A stretch of DNA of 22,614 bases from Pseudomonadota bacterium (lineage in GTDB: Bacteria > Myxococcota_A > Polyangia > Haliangiales > Haliangiaceae), in contig JAEWJO010000756.1 of NCBI GenBank assembly GCA_023386455.1, positions 1 to 22,614 of the forward strand. The letters run 5' to 3'. Each line of letters begins with the position of its first letter. The stretch's first letter is position 1. The position numbers and the translations under genes were made by a program. The notes below the pieces were generated by a model. That model ran no database searches, was not told the DNA's origin, and saw nothing but the letters and a program-made list of their open reading frames with translations. Below are positions 1-7,509 of the stretch, in pieces.

Positions 1-762
1 CGGGGGGGCCGGCCCCCCGCCCACGCCGACGGCGAGCCCTGGTACCGCGGACCGTACGGCAACAACCGGATCCTTCACCTCTCGATCGCCGTCGGCGGCG
101 CGATCGTCTATCCGGCACTGTCGCCCGTCGAGCACGCGCTCGCTCCCGATACGTGCCGCTGGTGCGAGCCGAACGCGCTCGATCGCGGCGCCCGCGATCG
201 CTTCCTGTGGACGAACACCGCCCGCGCCGACTTCACGAGCGACCTCGCCGCGTACGTGATGACGCCGGGGATCTCGGTCGGCGGTCTGCTCATCGGCACG
301 CTCTCGAACGCGAGCGTCGCCCGTTCGATCGACGACCTCGTGCCCGTGCTCGAGGCGTCCGTCGTCGCGCGGTGGACGAGCCGCATCATCAAGCTGGCCG
401 TCGGTCGCCAGCGCCCGTACGCGCACTTCGTCGGCCCGATCGACGACGACGACGACAACCTCTCGTTCCCGTCCGGCCACACGATCGGCGCGTTCTCCGT
501 CGCGACGAGTGCCGGCATGGTCGCGCACCTGCGCGGCTACAAGAGCGAGCCGCTCATCTGGATCGGCGGGCTCGCGCTGGCGACGACCACCGGCTACCTC
601 CGGATCGCGGCCGACAAGCACTACATGACCGACGTCCTCGCGGGTGCCGCGCTCGGGACGGCCGTCGGGCTCACGGTTCCCTTACTGATGCGGCGGGACA
701 GTGAATCCGAGATGGTTCCGCTCGTGTCGACGGGCGGGTTCGCGATCAGCGGCGTCTGGTGA
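1..762 (+). CDS. PAP2 superfamily phosphatase, 5'-truncated
   Basis: The reading frame is open from base 1 to the TGA at 760-762, so the start lies outside the window and at least 253 residues are present. All three PAP2 phosphatase signatures are visible: KLAVGRQRP (bases about 391-417), PSGH (about 469-480) and R-I-A-A-D-K-H-Y-M-T-D (about 604-636). These carry the Arg, His and Asp residues of the acid-phosphatase-type active site. The family dephosphorylates lipid phosphates such as phosphatidic acid or undecaprenyl diphosphate, usually at the membrane or periplasmic face. The substrate cannot be told from sequence. Five consecutive Asp residues precede the PSGH motif. Hydrophobic stretches around 541-700 suggest membrane association. 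The chain ends in an aromatic Trp. The next gene follows after 16 bp on the same strand, so co-transcription is possible. Confidence 0.88.
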   Translation, partial: RGGRPPAHADGEPWYRGPYGNNRILHLSIAVGGAIVYPALSPVEHALAPDTCRWCEPNALDRGARDRFLWTNTARADFTSDLAAYVMTPGISVGGLLIGTLSNASVARSIDDLVPVLEASVVARWTSRIIKLAVGRQRPYAHFVGPIDDDDDNLSFPSGHTIGAFSVATSAGMVAHLRGYKSEPLIWIGGLALATTTGYLRIAADKHYMTDVLAGAALGTAVGLTVPLLMRRDSESEMVPLVSTGGFAISGVW

Positions 763-778
763 TGCTACGGTTCGCGAC

Positions 779-3064
779 GTGCGGACCGCGTTGATCGTCG
801 TGTTGCTGGTGTCGAGTGTCGCTTCGGCCGCGCCTCCGGAGCCGAGTGGCCCGCATCCGCGCATGTTGCTCGATGCCGACCTGCGAACGACCTGGAAGAC
901 GTACGCGAAGCTCCCGGTCGGTCCGATCGTCGGCGCGATCAACCTGTGCGACGACGCGCGCACGACGAAGGAGCACTACCGCGCGCTCTATCAGGGCTCG
1001 GAGTGGGCGCGTGTCCTCCAGGCGTGCCTCGTCGCCTGGGCCGCGACCGACAGCAAGCAGCATGCGGCGACCGCGATCCAGTACTTCACCGCGCTCCTCG
1101 ACGATCTCGACTCGCTCGGCGATCACCGCGGTGGCGACGAGTCCGCGCGCCGCGATCACGGCTACGCGATCCGCAACCTCGGCCCGTACACCGCGCTCGC
1201 GTACGACTGGCTGCACGACAAGATGCCGCCCGAGCTTCGCGCGCGTGCGCGCCAGCGCTGGAAGGCGTGGCTCGACTGGTACGCCGAGAAGGGCTACCGC
1301 GCGCGCAATCCCGGCTCCAACTACCAGGCCGGCTACCTGCTCGCCGCGACGGCGATCGCGATCGCGCAGGGCGGCGAGGCCGGTGCCGACGGCGCCGCGC
1401 TCTGGTCCCTCGTCGCCGACGAGCTCTGGGGCAAGGACATGGCCGCGGCGCTCACCACCGACGGCGTCCTCGCCGGTGGCAACTGGCCCGAGGGCTGGCA
1501 GTACGGACCGCTGTCCGTCGCCGAGTACGCGCTCGGTGCGCGCCTCATGAAGGGCGCCGGCGTGCCGGTCCCCGGTATCACCCAGTGGCTGTCTTCGCTC
1601 CTTCGCCACCACGTCTACTCCCTGTCGCCGAGCGACACCGTCTATCCGACCGGCGACACCGAGGCCGAGACCGCGAACCTCCCGCCGCACGTCCTCACGC
1701 TCAATGCGATCGCGCTCGGCGAGTCGACGCCCGAGGACCGCAACTGGGCACGCGGCGAGCTCGCGCGCCTCCGGCTCGTCGATCGCGACTACTTCCTCTA
1801 CGACGCACTCGCCGCACCCGGCGACAAGCCCGAGCCGCCGCCGCGCGCCGCATGGCCGACCTGGTACGTCTCCGCGAACACCGGCACGCTCTACGCGCGC
1901 ACGCGCTGGGATGACCGCGCGATCTGGTTCGTCAGCGAGTGTCACGCGACGATCGAGACCGACCACCGTCACCCGAGCGCGGGCACGTTCGCGCTCTCGC
2001 GCGGCAAGGACGACGTGATCGTCGACCCGTCGCCGTACGGCTCGGTGTCCACGCTCACGAGCAACGCGCCGACCGTCGCATCCGCGCAGCTCCCGGCCGA
2101 CTACATCCCGAGCCAGGGCTCGTGGAGCGAGAAGACCGGCTACGACTTCGTGACCCAGCGCGCGAGCGGCGTCGTCGCGGCACGCTGCGACTACTCCGAC
2201 CAGTACAAGTTCCAGGAGCGCCGCACCGACATCCCCGAGGCGTTCCGCGACTTCGTCCTCCTACCGAGCACCGACGGCACCGACGCGACGCTCGTCGTGA
2301 TCGATCGCGCCGACACCGGTGCCGCCGACCGCGGCATGAACCTGCGCTTCCGCTCGCCGGGCCACTTCGCGCTCGACGGCACGACCGCGACCTCGACGGT
2401 CGGCGGCACGAAGCTCTCGATCGCCTCGCTCACCGCGACGAAGCCATCGATCGGCGTGCCGTCGGGCAAGGACTGCTACAAGGAGGGCATCGCGAAGGGC
2501 CGTTGCGACGCGGCGCGCTTGCCGGTCACCGACTATCGCGTCGAGATTCCCGGCCCGAAGCCGGCGGCGGTGCACCTGATCTCCGCGACCGCTGCGAAGG
2601 CCGCCGCACCGACGGGCAAGCCGCTCTCCGGCGACGGCTGGGCGGGGGTCCAGATCCGCGGCGTGCGCGACGCGAGCGTCGTCTGGCGCACCGGTGGCGG
2701 GACGCTCGCGGCCTACGCCGCACCGCCCGGCCTCCACGTCATCCTCGACGGTGTCGACGGCGACATCACCGCGACGAAGGAGGGCGATGCGTGCAAGGTC
2801 AAGCTCGCCGGCAAGGGCTCGCCCGCCGCGGTCGTCGCGTCCCTCGATGCCGACTGCAAGGTCACGCTCGATCCGCAGGCCGCCGCGGCGTCGGCGATCG
2901 ATACCAAGCCGCGGAGCGGTCGCGGCTCCGCTCGCTCGCCCCGCTCCGGCTGCTGCGGTGCCGAGGCCGCGCCGGGGCAGGCATTCGCGATGACCGGCGT
3001 CGTGTTCGCGATCCTCGCGCTGCGCCGCCGCCGTGCAGCTCAGCCGAAGCGGCCGGTGATGTAG
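779..3064 (+). CDS. Secreted heparinase II/III-like protein with MYXO-CTERM-type tail
   Basis: This is a 761-residue protein if started at GTG 779, chosen because it places a signal peptide (VRTALIVVLLVSSVASA) exactly at the N-terminus. The same frame is open further upstream but there overlaps the preceding gene. The mature N-terminus carries HPRMLL, typical of heparinase II/III-like and alginate-lyase proteins. A central alpha-helical region (TALAYDWLHD, NYQAGYL) is followed at about residue 394 by DHRHPSAGTFAL and VDPSPYGS, which match the family's beta-sandwich His-rich signature. The likely role is cleavage of an acidic polysaccharide outside the cytoplasm; the substrate is unknown. The C-terminus has SGCCG, a hydrophobic segment (MTGVVFAILAL) and RRRR, resembling a MYXO-CTERM sorting signal, but nine residues follow the Arg cluster. 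The last 25 bases overlap the convergent pstB gene. Confidence 0.82.
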   Translation: MRTALIVVLLVSSVASAAPPEPSGPHPRMLLDADLRTTWKTYAKLPVGPIVGAINLCDDARTTKEHYRALYQGSEWARVLQACLVAWAATDSKQHAATAIQYFTALLDDLDSLGDHRGGDESARRDHGYAIRNLGPYTALAYDWLHDKMPPELRARARQRWKAWLDWYAEKGYRARNPGSNYQAGYLLAATAIAIAQGGEAGADGAALWSLVADELWGKDMAAALTTDGVLAGGNWPEGWQYGPLSVAEYALGARLMKGAGVPVPGITQWLSSLLRHHVYSLSPSDTVYPTGDTEAETANLPPHVLTLNAIALGESTPEDRNWARGELARLRLVDRDYFLYDALAAPGDKPEPPPRAAWPTWYVSANTGTLYARTRWDDRAIWFVSECHATIETDHRHPSAGTFALSRGKDDVIVDPSPYGSVSTLTSNAPTVASAQLPADYIPSQGSWSEKTGYDFVTQRASGVVAARCDYSDQYKFQERRTDIPEAFRDFVLLPSTDGTDATLVVIDRADTGAADRGMNLRFRSPGHFALDGTTATSTVGGTKLSIASLTATKPSIGVPSGKDCYKEGIAKGRCDAARLPVTDYRVEIPGPKPAAVHLISATAAKAAAPTGKPLSGDGWAGVQIRGVRDASVVWRTGGGTLAAYAAPPGLHVILDGVDGDITATKEGDACKVKLAGKGSPAAVVASLDADCKVTLDPQAAAASAIDTKPRSGRGSARSPRSGCCGAEAAPGQAFAMTGVVFAILALRRRRAAQPKRPVM

Positions 3065-3918
3065 TTCTCGGTCCGCTCGTCGCGCGGGTTCGAGAAGATC
3101 TTCGCGGTGGCGTCGTACTCGACGAGCACGCCGCTGCGCTGGTCGTTGGTCGGATCGAGCTCGGCCGTGAAGAACGCCGTGCGGTCGCTCGTGCGCGCCG
3201 CCTGCTGCATGTTGTGCGTGACGATCACGATCGTGTACGTCCGCTTGAGCTGACGCATCAGCTCCTCGATGCGCGCGGTCGCGATCGGATCGAGCGCACT
3301 GCACGGCTCGTCCATGAGGACGACCTCGGGCTCGACGGCGATCGTGCGCGCGATGCACAGGCGCTGCTGCTGGCCACCGGACATGCCGAGCGCGGAGTGC
3401 TTGAGCCGGTCCTTGACCTCGTCCCACAGCGCGGCGGCACGCAGCGATTTCTCGACGATCTCGTCGAGCCTGCGCCGATCGCGAATGCCGTTGATGCGCG
3501 GTCCGAACGCGATGTTGTCGTAGATGCTCTTGGGGAACGGGTTCGGCTTCTGGAACACCATGCCGATGCGGCGGCGGACCTCGGCGGCGGACACGTCGTG
3601 ACCGTAGAGAGGGATGCCGTGGTAGGTCACCTTGCCCCTGACGCGCGCGCCCGGGATGAGGTCGTTCATCCGGTCGAGGCAGCGCAGGACGGTCGTCTTG
3701 CCGCAGCCCGACGGGCCGATGAACGCCGTGATCTGGTTCTTCTGGATCTTCAGCGTGACGTCGTGGACGGCGCGGAACGAGCCGTAGAAGACCTCGAGCT
3801 GGTCGAGGTCGAACACGGTCGGCGCCTCCTCGATGCTCGCGATGGTCGACGAGCTCGTCCGGGCGGGCACCGTCGGACGGGTCATCACTCGTGCGGTTTC
3901 GATGGCTGCGGTCTGCAT
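3040..3918 (-). CDS. pstB: Phosphate ABC transporter ATP-binding protein PstB
   Basis: ATPase subunit of the high-affinity phosphate importer, acting on the inner face of the cytoplasmic membrane with PstC and PstA. With the ATG at 3918 it has 292 residues. Visible motifs are Walker A GPSGCGKT (68-75), signature MSGGQQQRLCIAR (179-191), Walker B VVLMDEP (199-205) and switch His in VTHN (233-236). The N-terminus is about 35 residues longer than in compact PstB proteins of roughly 257 residues; that extension is Ala/Thr/Ser rich and looks disordered. The start was chosen because AAGGAGGA lies 4 bases upstream of ATG 3918. An in-frame GTG at 3936 has its own AGGAGG 7 bases upstream and would add six residues. 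It is the last gene of the pst operon, 22 bp after pstA, and its 3' end overlaps the convergent heparinase-like gene by 25 bp. Confidence 0.97.
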   Translation of the reverse strand: MQTAAIETARVMTRPTVPARTSSSTIASIEEAPTVFDLDQLEVFYGSFRAVHDVTLKIQKNQITAFIGPSGCGKTTVLRCLDRMNDLIPGARVRGKVTYHGIPLYGHDVSAAEVRRRIGMVFQKPNPFPKSIYDNIAFGPRINGIRDRRRLDEIVEKSLRAAALWDEVKDRLKHSALGMSGGQQQRLCIARTIAVEPEVVLMDEPCSALDPIATARIEELMRQLKRTYTIVIVTHNMQQAARTSDRTAFFTAELDPTNDQRSGVLVEYDATAKIFSNPRDERTENYITGRFG

Positions 3919-3950
3919 GAGATCCTCCTTCAGCACGACATCACCTCCTG
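3919..3950 (-). promoter_or_regulatory. Double Shine-Dalgarno region deciding the pstB start
   Basis: Read on the minus strand, the final Arg-Arg codons and stop of pstA form AGGAGG (3949-3944). It stands 7 bases before an in-frame GTG (3936). A second site, AAGGAGGA (3930-3923), stands 4 bases before ATG 3918. A three-codon frame, ATG TCG TGC TGA (3941-3930), overlaps the pstA stop as TGATG, and its stop abuts the second Shine-Dalgarno. Both sequences are seen directly. Which start is used, and whether the short frame is translated, is inference. Confidence 0.6.
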
Positions 3951-4828
3951 GTCTCGAAACGAGCCGTGAACAGGCGGGCGACGAGAGTCAGCAAGAACGT
4001 CAGGCCAACGAGCGTGAGCGCTGCGCCCCACGCGCGGTCCTGGGCGGCGACGAACGACGACGTCGCGTTGCCGAAGATCTGGACCGATAGCGCGGTGTTC
4101 GCCTCGGTGAAGAAGTGCGGGTTCATCGCGGTCGCCGCACCGACGGCGAACATGAGCGGCGCGGTCTCGCCGGCGGCGCGCGCGATCGCGAGCAGCGAAC
4201 CGGACACGATGCCGGGCAGGGCGGCCGGCAGCACGACGGTGACGATCACGCGGCTCTTGCTCGCGCCGAGCGCGAACGCGCCCTCGCGCAGCTGACCGGG
4301 GACGAGCCGCAGCATCTGCTCCGTCGAGCTAATGACGACGGGCAGCATGAGGCAGGCGAGGGCGAGCGCGCCGCCGAACGCCGAGTAGCCGAACCGCACG
4401 GTCCACGTGATGTAGATGAACAGGCCCATCACGACCGACGGGACGCCGGTCATCACCATCGTCATGAAGCGGACCGCGCGCGCGAACGGGCTCTGGCCGC
4501 CGTACTCGCCGAGGTAGACCGCGCCGAGGATGCCGAGCGGCACGGCGATCAACGTCGCGCCTCCCGTGACGAGCAACGTGCCGACGATCGCCGAGCGCAT
4601 GCCGGGGCCAGCCTTGCGCGAGATCACCGGCACGTCGTGGGTGAAGAACGCCGGGAATGCCTCGAACGCGGTGCCGGCGCCCTTCGAGATGACTGCATGG
4701 ATGATCATCGCGAGCGGGATCGCGACGGCGACCACGCACAGGCCCATCAGCACCGACATGATCACGGACTTCGCGCGGCGCCACGTCGGGCGCGGGCGGA
4801 GGTCGATGACGCGGCGCAGGTCGGTCAT
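3941..4828 (-). CDS. pstA: Phosphate ABC transporter permease PstA
   Basis: One of two membrane permeases of the phosphate importer, 295 residues, starting MTDLRRVIDL. After a basic cytoplasmic N-terminus come a first membrane helix (SVIMSVLMGLCVVAVAIPL), a periplasmic loop (AFFTHDVPVIS) and further helices. The EAA-type loop that docks on PstB is readable as EGAFALGASKSRVIVTVVLP. GETAPLMFAVG after it is typical of PstA. The ATG at 4828 overlaps the pstC stop in an ATGA arrangement (4 bp), a strong argument for this start and for translational coupling; GAGGGAAG lies just upstream within pstC. The frame is also open upstream through pstC, but that part is antisense-like shadow sequence without pstA features. 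Confidence 0.96.
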   Translation of the reverse strand: MTDLRRVIDLRPRPTWRRAKSVIMSVLMGLCVVAVAIPLAMIIHAVISKGAGTAFEAFPAFFTHDVPVISRKAGPGMRSAIVGTLLVTGGATLIAVPLGILGAVYLGEYGGQSPFARAVRFMTMVMTGVPSVVMGLFIYITWTVRFGYSAFGGALALACLMLPVVISSTEQMLRLVPGQLREGAFALGASKSRVIVTVVLPAALPGIVSGSLLAIARAAGETAPLMFAVGAATAMNPHFFTEANTALSVQIFGNATSSFVAAQDRAWGAALTLVGLTFLLTLVARLFTARFETRR

Positions 4829-5688
4829 GACGACTTCCCTCGATTGCGCGCCATCGACCGGCGCACGATCGCCGTCGCGATCAGGTTGACCGCGATCGTG
4901 ATGAGGAACAGTACGACCGCGAGCGCGATCAATGCCGACTTGTGCATCGCATCGGCCTCGCCCCATTCGTTCGCGATCACCGCGGGCATCGAGTTGCCCG
5001 CCTTGAACGCGTCGAGCGTGATCTGGCCGAGCGCCGAGCCGATGACGAGCGCGGCGGCGATCGTCTCGCCCATCGCGCGGCCGAGGCCGAGCATCACGGC
5101 ACCGACGAGGCCGCCCTTGCTGTGCGGCCACACCGAGCCCCAGATCATCTCCCAGCGCGTGGCGCCGAGCGCGAGCGCGGCCTCCTTCTCGCCGGCCGGC
5201 GTCGTCTCGATCACCTCTCGTGCGAGCGACGTGATGATCGGCGTGATCATGATCGCGAGGATGACGCCGGCCGTGAGGAACGAGCGGCCGAGCACCGGCG
5301 CGAGCACGAGGATGCCCCACAGGCCGAACACGACGGACGGGATGACCGCGAGCAGGTCGAGCACGTAGACGAGCGGGCGGCGCAGGCGAGCCGGCGCGAC
5401 CTGCGTGACGAACAGCGCGACGCCGAGGCTTACCGGGACCGCGAGCGACACCGCGATGAACGCGGTGTAGAGCGTCCCCCAGATGAACGGCAGCGCGCCG
5501 TACAGCGCGCTCGCGGGCGACCACCTCCTCGACGTGAAGAAGTCGAGGCCCATGTGGTCGAGCACCGGCAACGCCCGGCTCGACATCACGAGCGCGATCA
5601 GCGCGAGGATCACGAGGACGGCCGCGCCCGCGCCGACGGCGATCCATCGGAAGGCCCTATCTGCAGTCCTGCGTCTACCTCCGAGCAT
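4825..5688 (-). CDS. pstC: Phosphate ABC transporter permease PstC
   Basis: The second permease of the phosphate importer, 287 residues from ATG 5688 (MLGGRRRTADRAFRW). Membrane segments include AVLVILALIALVM near residue 25 and a run from ALPFIWGTLYTAF onward. The cytoplasmic coupling loop is clear: EKEAALALGATRWEMIWGSV. LGLGRAMGETIAAALVIG follows and is diagnostic of PstC. The start was selected because it lies 2 bp after the pstS stop and precedes a short basic N-terminus and the first helix. The frame stays open for about 480 bases further into pstS, but that sequence is a shadow of pstS. I see no strong Shine-Dalgarno, so initiation may depend on ribosomes finishing pstS. Confidence 0.96.
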   Translation of the reverse strand: MLGGRRRTADRAFRWIAVGAGAAVLVILALIALVMSSRALPVLDHMGLDFFTSRRWSPASALYGALPFIWGTLYTAFIAVSLAVPVSLGVALFVTQVAPARLRRPLVYVLDLLAVIPSVVFGLWGILVLAPVLGRSFLTAGVILAIMITPIITSLAREVIETTPAGEKEAALALGATRWEMIWGSVWPHSKGGLVGAVMLGLGRAMGETIAAALVIGSALGQITLDAFKAGNSMPAVIANEWGEADAMHKSALIALAVVLFLITIAVNLIATAIVRRSMARNRGKSS

Positions 5689-5690
5689 GG

Positions 5691-6737
5691 TTAGCCAGAG
5701 ATCTTGTCGAGCTGTGCGAGCGCCTTGTCGGCGAGCGACTTCGGCAGCGGCGCGAAGTCGAGCGGACCGAGCAGCGATTGGCCGTCGGTGAGCAGGTAGC
5801 GGAGGTACGACTTCAGCGCGCCGCTCTTCGCCCGGTCGGTCTGCTTCGCGTAGACGATGACCCACGACTGATACGTGATCGGGTACGCGGCGTCGCCCCG
5901 GGCGTTCAGCGCCGAGAACGTCAGGTTGTCCTTCACGTCGATGCCCGCGCCGGCGGCCGACGTCGACTCCATGGTTGGCTCGACGTACTTGCCGGCGCTG
6001 TTCTTGATGCCCGCGTACCTGATGCCCGACGCCTTCGCGTCCGAGAGGTCGACGTAGCCGATCGCGCCGGGCGTCGACTTCACGAGCTGCGCGACGCCGC
6101 CGTTGCCCTGACCTGCCTGGGTGTCCGCCGGCCACTCGACCGTCGAGCCGCTCTTCAGCTTCCACGCGCCGCCCGATGCCTGGTCGAGGTACTTCGTGAA
6201 GTTGTCGGTGGTTCCGGACCCCTCGGCGCGGTGCACGACGACGATGTCGCTCGCCGGCAGCTTCGCGCCCGGGTTGTCCGCGGCGATCGCCGGGTCATCC
6301 CACTTCGTGATCTCGCGCTGGAAGATCTTCGCGAGCGTCTCGGGCGAGAGCTGGAGTCTGTCGACGCCGGGGACGTTGTACGTGACGCTGATCGCGCCGA
6401 GCAGGATCGGGAAGTACAGGACGTCGCCGCCCTTGTTGTTCGCGAGGTCGGCGTCCTTGTAGGGCGAGTCGGAGCCGGCGAAGTCGGTGACCATGTCGGC
6501 GAGGTCCTGCCGACCCTTGCCGGAGCCGCCACCGCCGTAGTTGAGCTTGACGTTGGGGTTCGCCTTCGTGAACGCGGCGATCGCCTCCTCCTGATACGGC
6601 TTCTGGAACGTCGAGCCGCTCGCGTCGAGCGTGACGTCTTCGCGGGACGCGGTTCCGGAGCCCGTTTCTTCCGTCGTCTTGCCGCAACCCGCGAACGCGA
6701 GGGCTGCGGCGCTCACAAGTGCGATCCAGGTCTTCAT
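5691..6737 (-). CDS. pstS: Phosphate-binding lipoprotein PstS
   Basis: The substrate-binding component of the phosphate importer, 348 residues. The N-terminus is a lipoprotein signal ending LAFAGC with the lipid-anchored Cys at residue 18, followed by a short Thr/Glu/Gly linker. Phosphate-binding segments are visible: ASGSTF (39-44), the GGGGSGKGR loop, FAGSDSP and HRAEGSGTT. Length agrees with the family. It is the first gene after the phoU-pstS gap, where a Pho box lies 45 bases upstream of the start, so strong induction on phosphate limitation is expected. No convincing Shine-Dalgarno stands before the ATG. In this family the protein delivers phosphate from the periplasm to PstC/PstA. Confidence 0.97.
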   Translation of the reverse strand: MKTWIALVSAAALAFAGCGKTTEETGSGTASREDVTLDASGSTFQKPYQEEAIAAFTKANPNVKLNYGGGGSGKGRQDLADMVTDFAGSDSPYKDADLANNKGGDVLYFPILLGAISVTYNVPGVDRLQLSPETLAKIFQREITKWDDPAIAADNPGAKLPASDIVVVHRAEGSGTTDNFTKYLDQASGGAWKLKSGSTVEWPADTQAGQGNGGVAQLVKSTPGAIGYVDLSDAKASGIRYAGIKNSAGKYVEPTMESTSAAGAGIDVKDNLTFSALNARGDAAYPITYQSWVIVYAKQTDRAKSGALKSYLRYLLTDGQSLLGPLDFAPLPKSLADKALAQLDKISG

Positions 6738-6781
6738 GCCCGAACGCTAGTAAACGGATGGGGCGCGCCAGCGGCACCCGT

Positions 6782-6799
6782 GTGACGGGACGGTGACGA
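6782..6799 (-). promoter_or_regulatory. Pho box upstream of pstS
   Basis: On the minus strand two 7-bp units, TCGTCAC (6799-6793) and CCGTCAC (6788-6782), are separated by 4 bp (CGTC), giving the 11-bp period of the E. coli PhoB site (CTGTCAT, 4 bp, CTGTCAT). It lies between phoU and pstS, 45 bases before the pstS ATG. A possible -10 (TTTACT, 6754-6749) is 27 bases downstream, farther than in E. coli, so the exact promoter is uncertain. The site predicts a PhoB-dependent promoter for pstSCAB. Confidence 0.72.
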
Positions 6800-6822
6800 G
6801 ATCTGCTGTGAAGCGGCAGACG

Positions 6823-7509
6823 TCAGTTCGCCGGCGTGGGCGGCGGACGGTGGCGTACGTCCTGCGCCTTGACCATGTACACGACTTCCTCGGCGAGGTT
6901 CTTCGTGTGGTCGCCGATGCGCTCGAGGTATCGGCAAACAGACGTCAGCGGCAAGACGCGCGTGACGGTCGCCGGATCCGTCGCGACATGCGCGAGGAGC
7001 TCGGCGAACAGGCTCGCGTTGCGCTTGTCGATCTCGCGGTCGGCCTCGATGACAGCAGCCGCCCGATCGGCGTCCTTCGCAGCGAAGCTGTCGAGCGCCG
7101 AGCGTAGATTCTCGTGCACGAGCTCCGACAGCTTCGCGAGGTTGGGGATCCTGTCGAGCGGCGGCAGTCGTGACAGCTCGAGCGCGCGCTTGGCGATGCC
7201 GGCGGCGTTGTCGCCGATGCGCTCGAGGTCGGTCACGAACTTCAGCGACATCGTGATGAAGCGCAGGTCCGACGCGACGGGCTGGCGCATCGCGAGGATC
7301 TGCAGCGCGAGCTCGTCGATCTCGCTCTCGTCGCGATCGATCGCCTCGTCATTCGCGATCACCCTGCGCGCGATCTCGTCGTCGCGCTCGATGACTGCTT
7401 GCATCGCCAGCGTGATCTGCTGCTCGCAGCGCCCACCCATCGCGGACAGCCGCTCGCGCAGCGTCCGTAGCTCCGTCTCGAAGTCCTTGCTGGTGTGTGT
7501 CGTCATCAT
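6823..7509 (-). CDS. phoU: Phosphate signalling protein PhoU
   Basis: A 228-residue all-helical regulator with two PhoU repeats, as usual for the family. The first repeat contains DLRFITMSLKFVTDLERIGDN and the second ends VCRYLERIGDHTKNLAEEVVYMV. The paired E/D-rich LERIGD motifs are the metal-cluster ligands of the family. PhoU couples phosphate-transporter status to PhoR and represses the regulon when phosphate is plentiful. The ATG at 7509 overlaps the phoR stop by 4 bp (ATGA). A second Met follows immediately, so the start could be one codon later. The frame is open much further upstream, but that part is antisense-like sequence inside phoR. Placement right after phoR, with pstS following an 85-bp gap, supports the function. 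Confidence 0.96.
   Translation of the reverse strand: MMTTHTSKDFETELRTLRERLSAMGGRCEQQITLAMQAVIERDDEIARRVIANDEAIDRDESEIDELALQILAMRQPVASDLRFITMSLKFVTDLERIGDNAAGIAKRALELSRLPPLDRIPNLAKLSELVHENLRSALDSFAAKDADRAAAVIEADREIDKRNASLFAELLAHVATDPATVTRVLPLTSVCRYLERIGDHTKNLAEEVVYMVKAQDVRHRPPPTPAN

Noticed and set aside
1939..3969. 676-codon plus-strand frame covering the end of the heparinase-like gene and all of pstB antisense
   Set aside because: Arg-rich composition with no domain; it overlaps two confidently identified genes.
4829..5647. Upstream extension of the pstA frame into pstC
   Set aside because: The extension reads as Arg/Asp-rich shadow sequence. The ATGA junction at 4825-4828 marks the true start.
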